Origin: Zoogloeaceae bacterium
GTDB taxonomy: Bacteria; Pseudomonadota; Gammaproteobacteria; Burkholderiales; Rhodocyclaceae
NCBI GenBank assembly: GCA_031277315.1
Contig: JAITMP010000008.1
Coordinates: forward strand, 1-48,186
Direction of reading: 5' to 3'
DNA length: 48,186 nt
The notes beneath the pieces were generated by a model, which was given only the letters and a program-made list of their open reading frames with translations, ran no database searches and had not been told where the DNA came from. Both the position numbers and the translations under genes were made by a program. This document shows, piece after piece, positions 1-7,384 of this stretch (the first letter of the stretch is position 1; each line of letters starts with the position of its first letter).

Positions 1-41
1 ATGTCTCCGAACAGGTGTCCAGTATGTGGACGGGCCGTACA
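1..41. mobile_element. end of an IS element (IS21-like?) abutting the CRISPR array
   Basis: The first 41 bases end in GTACA and then switch abruptly into the 3' half of a CRISPR repeat. Nearly the same 41 bases occur at 13272-13312, in a place with no CRISPR array. A segment shared by two unrelated contexts and ending at the same base is what a transposon end looks like. The motif tgtccaNcatgt recurs about 20 bases apart in the second copy, which resembles the repeated terminal boxes of IS21-family elements. The transposase would lie left of the window. Family assignment is from memory of the end sequence and is tentative. Confidence 0.45.
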
Positions 42-302
42 CTTGCGGGGATGAACCGACTTCGAGCATCACGGTCGGCGGGCGGCTATCGCGTTCCCCG
101 CGCGAGCGGGGATGAACCGTTTGTTAGCGCAAGAAGATTGCACGATCAAGCGCGTTCCCCGCGCGAGCGGGGATGAACCGCGGCGGCATGACAACCGATT
201 GGCTGGCCTGGAGCGTTCCCCGCGCGAGCGGGGATGAACCGCCTACCCCTTCTGGAACGGTGACCTGTTTAACGCGTTCCCCGCGCGAGCGGGGATGAAT
301 CG
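42..302 (+). CRISPR. type I-E CRISPR array, trailer end (4 full repeats, 1 truncated)
   Basis: Full 29-base repeats lie at 91-119, 152-180, 213-241 and 274-302, with a 17-base remnant of a fifth at 42-58. All four spacers (59-90, 120-151, 181-212, 242-273) are exactly 32 bases. The repeat begins gcgttcccc, ends gatgaaccg and has the ccccgc/gcgggg hairpin of Cascade (type I-E) repeats. By comparison with the E. coli repeat, this strand is the crRNA strand, so the leader is to the left. The last repeat carries a substitution in its tail (gatgaatcg), as terminal repeats usually do, which marks the old, trailer end. No cas gene is in the window. The left part of the array is separated by an IS end. 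Confidence 0.95.
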
Positions 303-445
303 GGAGCGGGCGGTGGGGCCCCCCGTTCCGGTTTCCCAGCAACCCCACATGGCGCTCCGGCATTGCTACCGTGCTACGGCCGGGGGAATTGCACCGTGTC
401 ACGCCCGCGCCATCATTATAGCCATTCCTCCGCCGCCCGCAGGAG

Positions 446-474
446 GCGTTCCCCGCTTGCGGGAAGAGACCCCG
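446..474 (+). repeat. decayed CRISPR repeat beyond the trailer
   Basis: This stretch starts with gcgttccccgc and continues ttgcggg, matching the start and hairpin of the array repeats, but its 3' end (aagagacccc) has decayed. It lies 143 bases past the last recognised repeat, which is not a whole number of 61-base units, so the intervening spacers have been lost or rearranged. It could instead be a chance hairpin. The cttgcggg variant also occurs in the truncated repeat at 42-58, which supports a repeat origin. Confidence 0.4.
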
Positions 475-525
475 ATCGGGTCGAGGGCAGGCCCTGCCCC
501 CGACTTAATCGGGAGGGTAGGGTTT

Positions 526-555
526 GATATCTATACTCCAAGGAAGTAAGATATC
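526..555. promoter_or_regulatory. inverted repeat upstream of the AbrB/PIN pair (possible autoregulatory operator)
   Basis: GATATC at 526-531 and GATATC at 550-555 are the outer arms of an imperfect inverted repeat (GATATCtatact facing agtaaGATATC). It sits 28 bases before the antitoxin start codon and contains the tatact hexamer that could serve as a -10 box. AbrB-type antitoxins typically bind such repeats in their own promoter. The operator role is inferred. Confidence 0.45.
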
Positions 556-583
556 CGTGAATTCGTGACAGAGGGAACTCCCA

Positions 584-802
584 ATGCTTGCCAAACTCAC
601 CTCAAAGAACCAGATTACTTTGCCCAAAGCGGCAGTGTCCAGTGTTGAAACGACGGAATATTTCGATGTGGCCGTTGAAAACGGGCGCATTGTGCTGACT
701 CCGGTGCGGGTGCAGCATGCTCGCGCCGTTCGGGAAAAGCTGGAAAAACTTGGCATCACTGAACAGGACGTGGAAGATGCCATTGCGTGGGTGCGCCGAT
801 GA
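584..802 (+). CDS. AbrB/MazE-type (SpoVT-AbrB) antitoxin
   Basis: A 72-residue protein whose N-terminus reads KLTSKNQITLPKAA, the swapped-hairpin DNA-binding motif of the SpoVT/AbrB family (residues 3-45). The short C-terminal helix (about 46-72) would cover the partner toxin. Such proteins neutralise the toxin and repress their own operon. A gaggga ribosome-binding site precedes the ATG at 584. Its stop codon overlaps the start of the PIN-domain gene by four bases (ATGA), so the two are translationally coupled. The K-x-Q-I-T-L-P core is clear; the exact subfamily is not determined. Confidence 0.85.
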   Translation: MLAKLTSKNQITLPKAAVSSVETTEYFDVAVENGRIVLTPVRVQHARAVREKLEKLGITEQDVEDAIAWVRR

Positions 803-1209
803 TCCGGCGTGTTGTTCTCGACACCAATATTGTTTTGTCAGCGTTGCTTTTCGATACCGGTCGCCTCGCGTGGGTGCGCCATGCCTGGCAGCATCGGCAA
901 CTGCAACCTTTGGTGTGCGCAGAAACGGTGAATGAGCTTTTGCGCGTTCTCGCCTATCCGAAATTCAATCTCACGACGGATGAGCAGAGGGAACTGCTGG
1001 CTGATTTTTTGCCTTATGCCGAGATTGTGACGTTGCCAAATCCCTGGCCTGATTTGCCGGTTTGCCGTGACGAAAGGGATCAGATGTTTCTGGCGCTTGC
1101 CGAGATCGGCAATGTGGATGCGCTGGTAACGGGTGACGCGGATATTCTTGCCCTGCGCGAAGTATTTTCCCGCCGGATTCTGACTGTTGCCGAACTGGCA
1201 GGACTGTAG
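799..1209 (+). CDS. PIN-domain ribonuclease toxin
   Basis: A 136-residue PIN domain of the 'putative toxin, PIN family' type. VVLDTNIVLSALLF near the N-terminus gives the first catalytic Asp. NELLRVL supplies the conserved Glu, and DERDQMFLALAE and TGDADIL supply the C-terminal acidic residues that bind Mg2+/Mn2+. PIN toxins cleave RNA and are blocked by the AbrB partner encoded just upstream. I chose the ATG at 799, which overlaps the antitoxin stop, over a GTG four codons earlier, because ATGA coupling is the rule for these pairs. All acidic residues are present, so the toxin looks intact. Confidence 0.88.
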   Translation: MIRRVVLDTNIVLSALLFDTGRLAWVRHAWQHRQLQPLVCAETVNELLRVLAYPKFNLTTDEQRELLADFLPYAEIVTLPNPWPDLPVCRDERDQMFLALAEIGNVDALVTGDADILALREVFSRRILTVAELAGL

Positions 1210-1305
1210 CCCCCGCAGGTCGGGATTCGCTGCTTACCTGCGCCAATCTCTACCCAAGCCCCGTTTCACGGAGCCTGGGTTTTCCTTGAAAGCGCGCGTG
1301 CCGCG

Positions 1306-1497
1306 TCAGCCCTTCTTCATCGGACAGGTGTTGAGGCCGACGATGCGGTATAGCGGGCACCAGCCCATCAGGCCGGTGGCGAGCGGGATGATGCCGATCC
1401 AGGCCCACATCGGGCCGCCTGTCAGCGCCCAGATAATCAGGGCCGCACCCACGATGATGCGCAGGATTTTGTCGATACCGCCAACGTTGCTGTTCAT
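1306..1497 (-). CDS. DUF2892 (YgaP-like) small inner-membrane protein
   Basis: A 63-residue protein with the N-terminal signature MNSNVGGIDKILRIIVG and two hydrophobic helices (about residues 12-28 and 31-47), ending in CPLYRIVGLNTC. This matches the DUF2892 family, whose members are also found fused to rhodanese domains in YgaP. The two Cys near the end are typical. Its function is unknown; sulfur handling has been suggested for relatives. A strong ggaggg site precedes the ATG. It lies downstream of the Crp/Fnr gene on the same strand, and a Crp-type box sits in the gap between them. Confidence 0.85.
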   Translation of the reverse strand: MNSNVGGIDKILRIIVGAALIIWALTGGPMWAWIGIIPLATGLMGWCPLYRIVGLNTCPMKKG

Positions 1498-1564
1498 TTC
1501 ACTCCCTCCATCAAGGCCGGAATATACCGTGCGGCAAACTGTAGCGGCGATGCGCGGCGGTGTC

Positions 1565-1580
1565 TGTAACCTGAGTCACA
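1565..1580 (-). promoter_or_regulatory. candidate Crp-type operator before the DUF2892 gene
   Basis: Read on the minus strand the site is TGTGA-CTCAGG-TTACA, one mismatch from the Crp consensus TGTGA-N6-TCACA. It lies about 70 bases before the DUF2892 start and overlaps the stop codon of the Crp/Fnr-family gene. The neighbouring regulator's recognition helix has the R-E-x-x-x-R spacing that reads GTGA half-sites in Crp. The link between them is an inference. Confidence 0.45.
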
Positions 1581-2271
1581 CAGATGCAGGCGCGGTGGCG
1601 AGGCGATGCAGGCCGGGGCGGTCGATGAGGGCGATTTGCCCCCGTCCGAGGCTGACCAGCCCTTGCGCGGCAAAACCCTTCAGGAGGCGGCTGACGATTT
1701 CGCGCACGCTGCCCAGTTCGTCCGCCAGTTGCTGGTGGGTGATGCGCAGGGCGTCTTCCTTGCGCGCCAGCAGCAGGCGGGCGAGACGCTGATCGAGACG
1801 GACGAAAGCGACTTCTTCGACCCGTTGCATCAGTTCGCCGATGCGCTCGGCAAACAGGTGAAAGACGAAATCGCGGAACGGGGCGTGGCCGAGCATCAGG
1901 TCGGCGAAGAGCGGCGGCGGCAGCAGCAGCAGGGTGAGCGGCGTTTCGGCAATGCCGTGGACGTTGTAGTGGCTGCGCCCGAGCAGGCAGCTTGACGAAA
2001 TGATGCAGGAGCCGCCCGGCGCGACCCGATAGAGCGTCAGTTCGCGTCCGTTGGCGGCGCGCTTGCCGACCTTGATCTGCCCGTCGAGGAGCAGCGGGAA
2101 GCCGGGGCACGGCTGCCGCTCGGAAAACACCTGGGCGCCGGCCGGCAGGCTCATGATGGCGTCGGCCTGCGGCAGCGCCGCCTGTTGCGCCGGCGCGAGA
2201 CCGTTCAGCGCCGGGTAAAGCGTGAGCAGATGGGCGAGCAGGCGCGGCGCGTCGATAACGGCGGCGCGCAT
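1576..2271 (-). CDS. Crp/Fnr-family transcriptional regulator
   Basis: A 231-residue two-domain regulator. Residues about 25-150 form the cyclic-nucleotide-binding-like beta-roll, with SLPAGAQVFSE and the family hallmark GGSCIISSSCLLG. Residues about 150-220 form the winged helix, with ITHQQLADELGSVREIVSRLLKGF. The recognition helix V-R-E-I-V-S-R combines the Crp-like R-E-x-x-x-R pattern with the Fnr-like E-x-x-S-R pattern. The N-terminal Cys cluster of true Fnr is absent, so oxygen sensing by an iron-sulfur cluster is unlikely. This subfamily often sits beside DUF2892 genes, as here. The methyltransferase gene ends only 5 bases upstream, so the three genes may be co-transcribed. Confidence 0.88.
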   Translation of the reverse strand: MRAAVIDAPRLLAHLLTLYPALNGLAPAQQAALPQADAIMSLPAGAQVFSERQPCPGFPLLLDGQIKVGKRAANGRELTLYRVAPGGSCIISSSCLLGRSHYNVHGIAETPLTLLLLPPPLFADLMLGHAPFRDFVFHLFAERIGELMQRVEEVAFVRLDQRLARLLLARKEDALRITHQQLADELGSVREIVSRLLKGFAAQGLVSLGRGQIALIDRPGLHRLATAPASV

Positions 2272-2276
2272 CCTGC

Positions 2277-3044
2277 TCAGCTCAGCGGCTTGCGCGAAAT
2301 GTGATACGACATCACGCCGGTCATGAAGCTGTGGGTTTCGACATCAACGAAGCCGATGCCGCGCAGCAGATCGGCCATTTCCTGCGGCGTGTAGAAGTGG
2401 TGGATGGCGTCGGCGAAATAGCCCACGCACTTCATGCTTTCAGCCGTGCTGCCGAACAGCTTGGCCGTGAACCAGACCATGAAACGCAGGTAGGCGAGGT
2501 ACGGCACCTCGATGATGCGCGAGGACGGCCGCAGCATGTCGTCGTGACAGAAAATGCCGCCGGGTTTGAGCACGCGCTGGATTTCCTTGAAGGCGCGGAT
2601 GATCTCCAGATGCCTTGAGGCGAATTGCAGCGTCACCGCGTCGAAGGAATTGTCGGGAAACGGCAGCGTGTGCGCGTCGCACACCTGGGCGTGAATGACG
2701 AGATTGCGTTCGGCGGCGCGCCGCTGTCCTTCCTGTGTCATGTGCGGACTGCCGTCGACGGTGTGGATCTCGAGCGTCGGATCAAAGGAAAGCAGCTTGA
2801 GCGGAATGTCGTGCGTGCCCGAGCAGACGTCGAGCACCTTGGCGTTGGGCGGCAGCCGCTTGTGGATGGCGCGCGCAAAGCGCGTGCTCCACCAGGCGCA
2901 ACTGCCGAGCGACGCGACGGCGTTGCCCTTGTCGTAATAAGCCGGCACATCGCGGAACACTTCCGGAATCAAGGTCCGCCACACATCACCGAACATTTGC
3001 GAGCGCAAATCTTCGCGTTTCAGAAAATCCTCAGGAATACCCAT
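2277..3044 (-). CDS. class I SAM-dependent methyltransferase (UbiE/MenG-like)
   Basis: A 255-residue Rossmann-fold methyltransferase. Motif I is VLDVCSGTHDIPLKL (about residues 70-84), the acidic end of strand 2 is IHTVDGSP, and the post-motif region FPDNSFDAVTLQFASRHL followed by RVLKPGG (motif III) is as in UbiE/COQ5 relatives. The N-terminus (about 1-60) is unlike UbiE proper, and the motif-I glycine pattern DVCSGTHD deviates from DxGxGxG. It is therefore probably not the quinone C-methyltransferase, and the substrate cannot be read from the sequence. It lies upstream of the Crp/Fnr gene with a 5-base gap. The ribosome-binding site at the chosen ATG is weak. Confidence 0.8.
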   Translation of the reverse strand: MGIPEDFLKREDLRSQMFGDVWRTLIPEVFRDVPAYYDKGNAVASLGSCAWWSTRFARAIHKRLPPNAKVLDVCSGTHDIPLKLLSFDPTLEIHTVDGSPHMTQEGQRRAAERNLVIHAQVCDAHTLPFPDNSFDAVTLQFASRHLEIIRAFKEIQRVLKPGGIFCHDDMLRPSSRIIEVPYLAYLRFMVWFTAKLFGSTAESMKCVGYFADAIHHFYTPQEMADLLRGIGFVDVETHSFMTGVMSYHISRKPLS

Positions 3045-3074
3045 GTCAGTTGTCTCGTGATTGTTTTAATGGGA

Positions 3075-3103
3075 CGGATCATACACCCGGAGGGTGTGAT
3101 CCG
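3075..3103 (-). terminator. hairpin between murJ and the methyltransferase gene
   Basis: The arms cggatc...acaccc and gggtgtgatccg pair with a two-base bulge and a three-base loop, just past the murJ stop. On the murJ strand no clear U-run follows, so it may be a weak or factor-dependent terminator, or a processing hairpin. Confidence 0.35.
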
Positions 3104-3114
3104 GTTTCAGGCGC

Positions 3115-4650
3115 TCAGACGCTCTGGCGCTTGAAGTCGCTCAACCGGAAGCCGAGCAGCCGGAGCGTGCCGAAATAGGCTGCGCCGGCGGCGGCGATCA
3201 GCGCGGTCAGGCGCAGCAGGCGTTCCAGCGGCGGCGCGCTGATCCAGTGCGCGACCGGCCCCATGCCGAACCACAGCACCGCGCCCATGACGGCAAGCGC
3301 GGCGGCCAGTTTCAGGCTGAATGCGCGCCAGCCCGGCTGCGGCGTGTAGTCGCCGCGGCGGCGCAGGCCGCGCCAGAGCAAGCCCGCGTTGAGGCAGGCG
3401 GCCAGGCCGATCGACAGCGCCAGCCCGGCATGCTGCAGCGGCGCGATGAAAAGGGCGTTCATGGCTTGCGTGGCGGCGAGGGTGATGAGGGCGATCTTCA
3501 CCGGCGTGCGGATGTTCTGCTTGGCGTAGAAGCCGGGCGCCAGCACTTTGACCAGAATCAGGCCGGTAAGCCCGACGCTGTAGGCGATGAGCGCATCGCG
3601 CGTTTTCAAAACATCGTCGGCCTGAAACGCGCCGTGGTTGAACAGCGTGGCGAGCAGCGGCACGGCGAGCAGCGCCAGCCCCAGCGCCGCCGGCAGGGTG
3701 AGGAGGAAGGTCAGGCGCAGGCCCCAGTCGAGCAGGGCCGAGAATTCGCCGCGATTGCCGTCGGCATGGCTCTTCGACAGGCTCGGCAGCAGAATGGTGC
3801 CGAGCGCGGCGCCGAGCAGCCCGGCGGGAAATTCCATCAGCCGGTCGGCGTAGTAGAGCCAGGACACGCTGCCGGCCGGCAGGAAGGAGGCGAAGACGGT
3901 GTTGATGAGGAGCGAGATCTGGCTCACGGAAACGCCGAGCAGCGCCGGCAGCATCAGCTTCAGGATGCGCCGCACGCCCTCGTCCCGCAGCGAGAGGGAG
4001 AAGCGCGGCAGCATGCCGAGTCTGGCCAGAAACGGCAGTTGCAGGGCAAGCTGGAGCGCGCCGCCGAGAAATACCGCCCAGGCCAGCGCCAGCACCGGCG
4101 GATCGAAATACGGCGCCGCGAACAAGGCCATGCCGATGAAGGAGAGGTTCAGCAGCACCGGCGTGAACGCCGGCACGGCAAAACGGCTCCAGGTGTTGAG
4201 AATGCCGCCGGCCAGCGACACCAGCGAGATGAACAGGATGTAGGGGAAGGCGATCCGGGTCAGTTGGACAGTAAGCGCGAATTTGTCCGCGTCGGCGCTG
4301 AAGCCCGGCGCCGAGACGTAAATCAGGATCGGCGTCAGGACGATGCCGAGCAGCGTCACCGCCAGCAGGACCAGAAAGAGCAGGCTGGCGGCATGGTCGA
4401 CGAGGATTTTCGTTTCCCCGTCCGTCCGCCGGTTCTTGTATTCAGCCAGAATCGGCACGAAAGCCTGCGAGAAAGCGCCTTCGGCAAACATGCGCCGCAG
4501 GAGATTGGGCAGGCGGAAGGCGACGAAAAAGGCGTCGGTGGCGATGCCGGCGCCGAACGTCCGGGCGATGACAAAATCCCGCGCGAACCCCAGGATGCGC
4601 GACAGTAGCGTCATGCTGCTGACCGTGGCGAGGGTCTTGAGGAGATTCAT
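3115..4650 (-). CDS. murJ: lipid II flippase MurJ
   Basis: A 511-residue, about 14-helix membrane protein of the MviN/MurJ branch of the MOP superfamily. It flips lipid-linked peptidoglycan precursor across the inner membrane and is essential in most bacteria. The start [25 protein letters not shown] is the conserved family N-terminus, and [24 protein letters not shown] and [13 protein letters not shown] follow as in E. coli MurJ. I set the start at 4650; the open frame extends 28 codons upstream, but that part has no family similarity and overlaps the promoter of the divergent rpsT. The length is as expected for the family. Confidence 0.96.
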   Translation of the reverse strand: MNLLKTLATVSSMTLLSRILGFARDFVIARTFGAGIATDAFFVAFRLPNLLRRMFAEGAFSQAFVPILAEYKNRRTDGETKILVDHAASLLFLVLLAVTLLGIVLTPILIYVSAPGFSADADKFALTVQLTRIAFPYILFISLVSLAGGILNTWSRFAVPAFTPVLLNLSFIGMALFAAPYFDPPVLALAWAVFLGGALQLALQLPFLARLGMLPRFSLSLRDEGVRRILKLMLPALLGVSVSQISLLINTVFASFLPAGSVSWLYYADRLMEFPAGLLGAALGTILLPSLSKSHADGNRGEFSALLDWGLRLTFLLTLPAALGLALLAVPLLATLFNHGAFQADDVLKTRDALIAYSVGLTGLILVKVLAPGFYAKQNIRTPVKIALITLAATQAMNALFIAPLQHAGLALSIGLAACLNAGLLWRGLRRRGDYTPQPGWRAFSLKLAAALAVMGAVLWFGMGPVAHWISAPPLERLLRLTALIAAAGAAYFGTLRLLGFRLSDFKRQSV

Positions 4651-4690
4651 ACGCGGCAATAGTATCGGTTTCGGCGCCCCGCCGCGCAGC

Positions 4691-4719
4691 TTGCATTGCA
4701 GCCCGAAACAGCCTAAAAT
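4691..4719 (+). promoter_or_regulatory. sigma-70 promoter of rpsT
   Basis: TTGCAT at 4691-4696 and TAAAAT at 4714-4719 are separated by exactly 17 bases and are followed by a GC-rich discriminator. The start site would be about 25 bases before the rpsT ATG. It lies in the gap between divergent murJ and rpsT. Confidence 0.7.
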
Positions 4720-4750
4720 GCGCCCCTTTTCCAAGCCCTGAGCATTTCAC

Positions 4751-5011
4751 ATGGCCAATACCGCACAAGCGCGCAAGCGCGCCCGTCAGGCGATCAAGCG
4801 CCGCGCCCGCAACTTCAGCCAGCGTTCCGAACTGCGCACCGCCATCAAGCGTGTCCGCAAGGCGATTGCCGCCGGCGACAAGGCGGCGGCGCAACAGGTG
4901 TTCAGCGAGTCGATGAGCGCCATCGACAGCATCGCCGACAAGAAGATCATTCACAAGAACAAGGCGGCTCGTCACAAAAGCCGCCTGTCCGCCGCCATCA
5001 AGGCGCTGTAA
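4751..5011 (+). CDS. rpsT: 30S ribosomal protein S20
   Basis: An 86-residue, strongly basic protein with the S20 hallmarks: [18 protein letters not shown] at the N-terminus, [12 protein letters not shown] in the middle, and [18 protein letters not shown] near the end. S20 binds 16S rRNA early in 30S assembly. The gene has its own promoter at 4691-4719 and a strong hairpin terminator at 5030-5060, so it is probably monocistronic. Divergence from murJ is a frequent arrangement in proteobacteria. Confidence 0.98.
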   Translation: MANTAQARKRARQAIKRRARNFSQRSELRTAIKRVRKAIAAGDKAAAQQVFSESMSAIDSIADKKIIHKNKAARHKSRLSAAIKAL

Positions 5012-5029
5012 GTCGGGCTGTTCTGAACG

Positions 5030-5062
5030 AATGGCGGCCGGTTCCGGCCGCCATTTCTTTTT
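5030..5062 (+). terminator. rho-independent terminator of rpsT
   Basis: The perfect 12-base arms aatggcggccgg (5030-5041) and ccggccgccatt (5044-5055) are followed by a T-rich tail (tcttttt). It begins 18 bases after the rpsT stop. Confidence 0.9.
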
Positions 5063-5174
5063 CCGCCGCCGCTTCGCCGCCAATTCAATTGGCGCACGGC
5101 TTCCGGCCTGAATCGTCTATATACAAGCACAGCGTTTTCACTTAAGATTTACCCGCAAACACGCAAGAAAAGAA

Positions 5175-5200
5175 AAAGGCGGCGCAAGCCGCCTTTCGCT
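5175..5200. terminator. second hairpin, 63 bases before argD
   Basis: The arms aaaggcggc (5175-5183) and gccgccttt (5188-5196) with a four-base loop have A-rich and T-rich flanks, so the hairpin could terminate in either direction. If argD transcription starts upstream of it, this would be a leader hairpin of the arginine operon; otherwise it is a back-up terminator for rpsT. The sequence does not decide. Confidence 0.5.
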
Positions 5201-5258
5201 TTTGGAATGGTTTTTGGCGGTCGCCCAACGTTCAGGATCAAACGCTCAGGATCACACC

Positions 5259-6428
5259 ATGTCGCATCTGATGAATACGTATAACCGGCTTCCCGTGGCG
5301 TTCACCCATGGCCGGGGCGCCCGGCTTTTCGACGAGGCCGGACGTGGCTATCTCGACGCGCTGGCGGGCGTCGCCGTTTCGACGCTGGGCCATGCCCATC
5401 CGCGTCTGGTGCAGGCGATTGCCGATCAGGCCGGGCGCCTCCTCCATGCCTCCAACATCTACCGCATGCGTGAGCAGGAACAACTTGGCGACCGGCTGGC
5501 CGCGCTGTCCGGCATGGACGAAGTGTTTTTCTGCAATTCCGGCTGCGAAGCCAACGAGGCCGCCATCAAGCTGGCGCGCCTGTTCGGCCACCAGAAAGGC
5601 ATTGATGCGCCCGCCATCATCGTGATGGAAAAAGCGTTCCACGGTCGCACGCTGGCGACGCTGTCCGCCACCGGCAACCGCAAGGTGCAGGCCGGTTTCG
5701 AGCCGCTCGTCGGCGGCTTTGTGCGCGCGCCCTTCGACGATCTGGCCGCCGTCGAGCAGGCCGCCGCCAACAACCAGAACATCGTCGCCGTGCTGGTCGA
5801 GCCGATTCAGGGCGAAGGCGGCATCAATGTCGCCCATGCCGATTATCTGCGCGGGCTGCGCCGCATTTGCGACGAGCGCGGCTGGCTGCTGATGTTCGAT
5901 GAGGTGCAGTGCGGCATTGGCCGCACCGGCCAATGGTTCGCCTGCCAGCATGCCGGCGTCAAGCCGGACGTGATGACGCTGGCGAAGGGGCTGGGTTCGG
6001 GCGTGCCGATCGGCGCTTGTGTCGCCGCCGGCGCCGCCGCCGGCGTCTTCAAGCCGGGCAACCACGGCTCGACGTTCGGCGGCAATCCGCTTGCCTGCAC
6101 GGCGGCGTTGACGACGCTGGCGGTGATCGAGGAAAGCGGCCTGCTGGCCCGCGCCGCCGCTCTCGGCGAGCGGCTCCGCGCCGGTTTTGCCGAGGCGCTG
6201 CAAGGACAGGCCGGCGTCGTTGCCATCCGCGGCGACGGCTTGATGATCGGCATTGAACTGAACCGCCCCTGCGCTGAACTGGTAACGCGGGCGCTGGCGC
6301 GCGGCCTGCTCATCAACGTCACCGCCGAGCGGGTGGTGCGGCTGCTGCCGCCGCTGGTGTTGACGGACGACGACGCGAGTGAACTGGTGGCGATTCTCGC
6401 GCCGCTGATCCGGGAATTTCTCGTCTGA
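5259..6428 (+). CDS. argD: acetylornithine aminotransferase
   Basis: A 389-residue class III PLP aminotransferase that converts N-acetylglutamate semialdehyde to N2-acetylornithine in arginine synthesis; relatives also act on succinyldiaminopimelate. Visible motifs are FCNSGCEANEAAIKLAR (PLP phosphate binding), FHGRTLATLSATGN, MFDEVQCGIGRTG with the PLP-nitrogen Asp, and LAKGLGSGVPIGA with the Schiff-base Lys. I set the start at the ATG at 5259, preceded by an agga site; 19 further upstream codons lack family similarity. It is followed after 12 bases by argF and then argG, so an arg operon is likely. Confidence 0.95.
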   Translation: MSHLMNTYNRLPVAFTHGRGARLFDEAGRGYLDALAGVAVSTLGHAHPRLVQAIADQAGRLLHASNIYRMREQEQLGDRLAALSGMDEVFFCNSGCEANEAAIKLARLFGHQKGIDAPAIIVMEKAFHGRTLATLSATGNRKVQAGFEPLVGGFVRAPFDDLAAVEQAAANNQNIVAVLVEPIQGEGGINVAHADYLRGLRRICDERGWLLMFDEVQCGIGRTGQWFACQHAGVKPDVMTLAKGLGSGVPIGACVAAGAAAGVFKPGNHGSTFGGNPLACTAALTTLAVIEESGLLARAAALGERLRAGFAEALQGQAGVVAIRGDGLMIGIELNRPCAELVTRALARGLLINVTAERVVRLLPPLVLTDDDASELVAILAPLIREFLV

Positions 6429-6440
6429 GAACGGTTCGCC

Positions 6441-7364
6441 ATGACCGCGCCGAAACATTTTCTGCAACTGAAGGATTTTTCCCGCGACGAGCTGGCGCAT
6501 CTTTTCGCCCGCACGCGCTGGATCAAGGATCAGTTCAAGCGCTACACGCCGTATCACCCGCTGTTCGACCGCACGATGGTGATGATCTTCGAGAAGCAAA
6601 GCACGCGCACGCGGCTTTCTTTCGAGGCCGGCATACATCAACTGGGCGGCGCGGCGATCTTTCTCAGCACGCGCGATTCGCAGCTTGGCCGTGGCGAGCC
6701 GGTGGAGGACGCCGCGCAGGTGATTTCGCGCATGTGCGACATCGTCATGATCCGCACCTTTGAGCAGGAGATCGTCGAACGCTTCGCCCGCCATTCGCGC
6801 GTGCCGGTCATCAACGGCCTCACCAACGAATATCACCCCTGCCAGATTCTCGCCGACATCTACACCTTCATCGAGCATCGCGGCTCGATCGAGGGAAAGA
6901 CGGTGGCCTGGATCGGGGATTCCAACAACGTCTGTAATACCTGGCTGCAAGCGGCCGAGGTGTTCGGCTTCAACGTGCATGTTTCGACGCCGCCCGGCTA
7001 TGAAGTCGAGCCGGAACGGGCCGGCCTGTACGGCACCAGCCATTACGCGGAGTTCGCCGATCCGATGGAAGCGGCGCGCGGCGTCGATCTCGTCACCACC
7101 GACGGGTGGACCTCGATGGGCTTCGAGGCTGAAAACGAGGCGCGCCGGCGCGCCTTCGAGGACTGGCAGGTCGACGCCGAGATGATGCGTCAGGCCAGGC
7201 CCGATGCCCTCTTCATGCACTGCCTGCCCGCCCATCGCGGCGAGGAAGTCGCCGCCGAGGTGATCGACGGCCCGCGCAGCGTGGTGTGGGACGAGGCCGA
7301 GAACCGGCTCCATACCCAGAAGGCGCTGATGGAGTATCTGCTCCTCGGGCGCGTCGATTCATGA
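6441..7364 (+). CDS. argF: ornithine carbamoyltransferase
   Basis: A 307-residue enzyme joining carbamoyl phosphate and ornithine to give citrulline in the cytoplasm. EKQSTRTRLSFE is the carbamoyl-phosphate site. NEYHPCQILADIYT carries the HPCQ motif, and MHCLPAHRGEEV holds the ornithine-side Cys. DGWTSMGFE occupies the SMG-loop position. It starts 12 bases after argD and ends 20 bases before argG, which makes a tight argDFG cluster. The length is normal. Confidence 0.97.
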   Translation: MTAPKHFLQLKDFSRDELAHLFARTRWIKDQFKRYTPYHPLFDRTMVMIFEKQSTRTRLSFEAGIHQLGGAAIFLSTRDSQLGRGEPVEDAAQVISRMCDIVMIRTFEQEIVERFARHSRVPVINGLTNEYHPCQILADIYTFIEHRGSIEGKTVAWIGDSNNVCNTWLQAAEVFGFNVHVSTPPGYEVEPERAGLYGTSHYAEFADPMEAARGVDLVTTDGWTSMGFEAENEARRRAFEDWQVDAEMMRQARPDALFMHCLPAHRGEEVAAEVIDGPRSVVWDEAENRLHTQKALMEYLLLGRVDS

Positions 7365-7384
7365 TTTTTTGAAACGGGCCAACC

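Noticed and set aside
1-1300. cas genes near the CRISPR array
   Set aside because: No frame in the window resembles Cas proteins. The leader side is outside the window to the left.
3247-4608. A 453-codon plus-strand frame over murJ
   Set aside because: The Gln/Arg-rich, low-complexity product is a shadow of the conserved membrane protein on the other strand.
5238-7313. A 691-codon open frame antisense to argD and argF
   Set aside because: GC-rich codon use in argD/argF leaves the complementary frame open. The sense frames are full-length, well-conserved enzymes, and the antisense product (HRR/AAR-rich) matches nothing.
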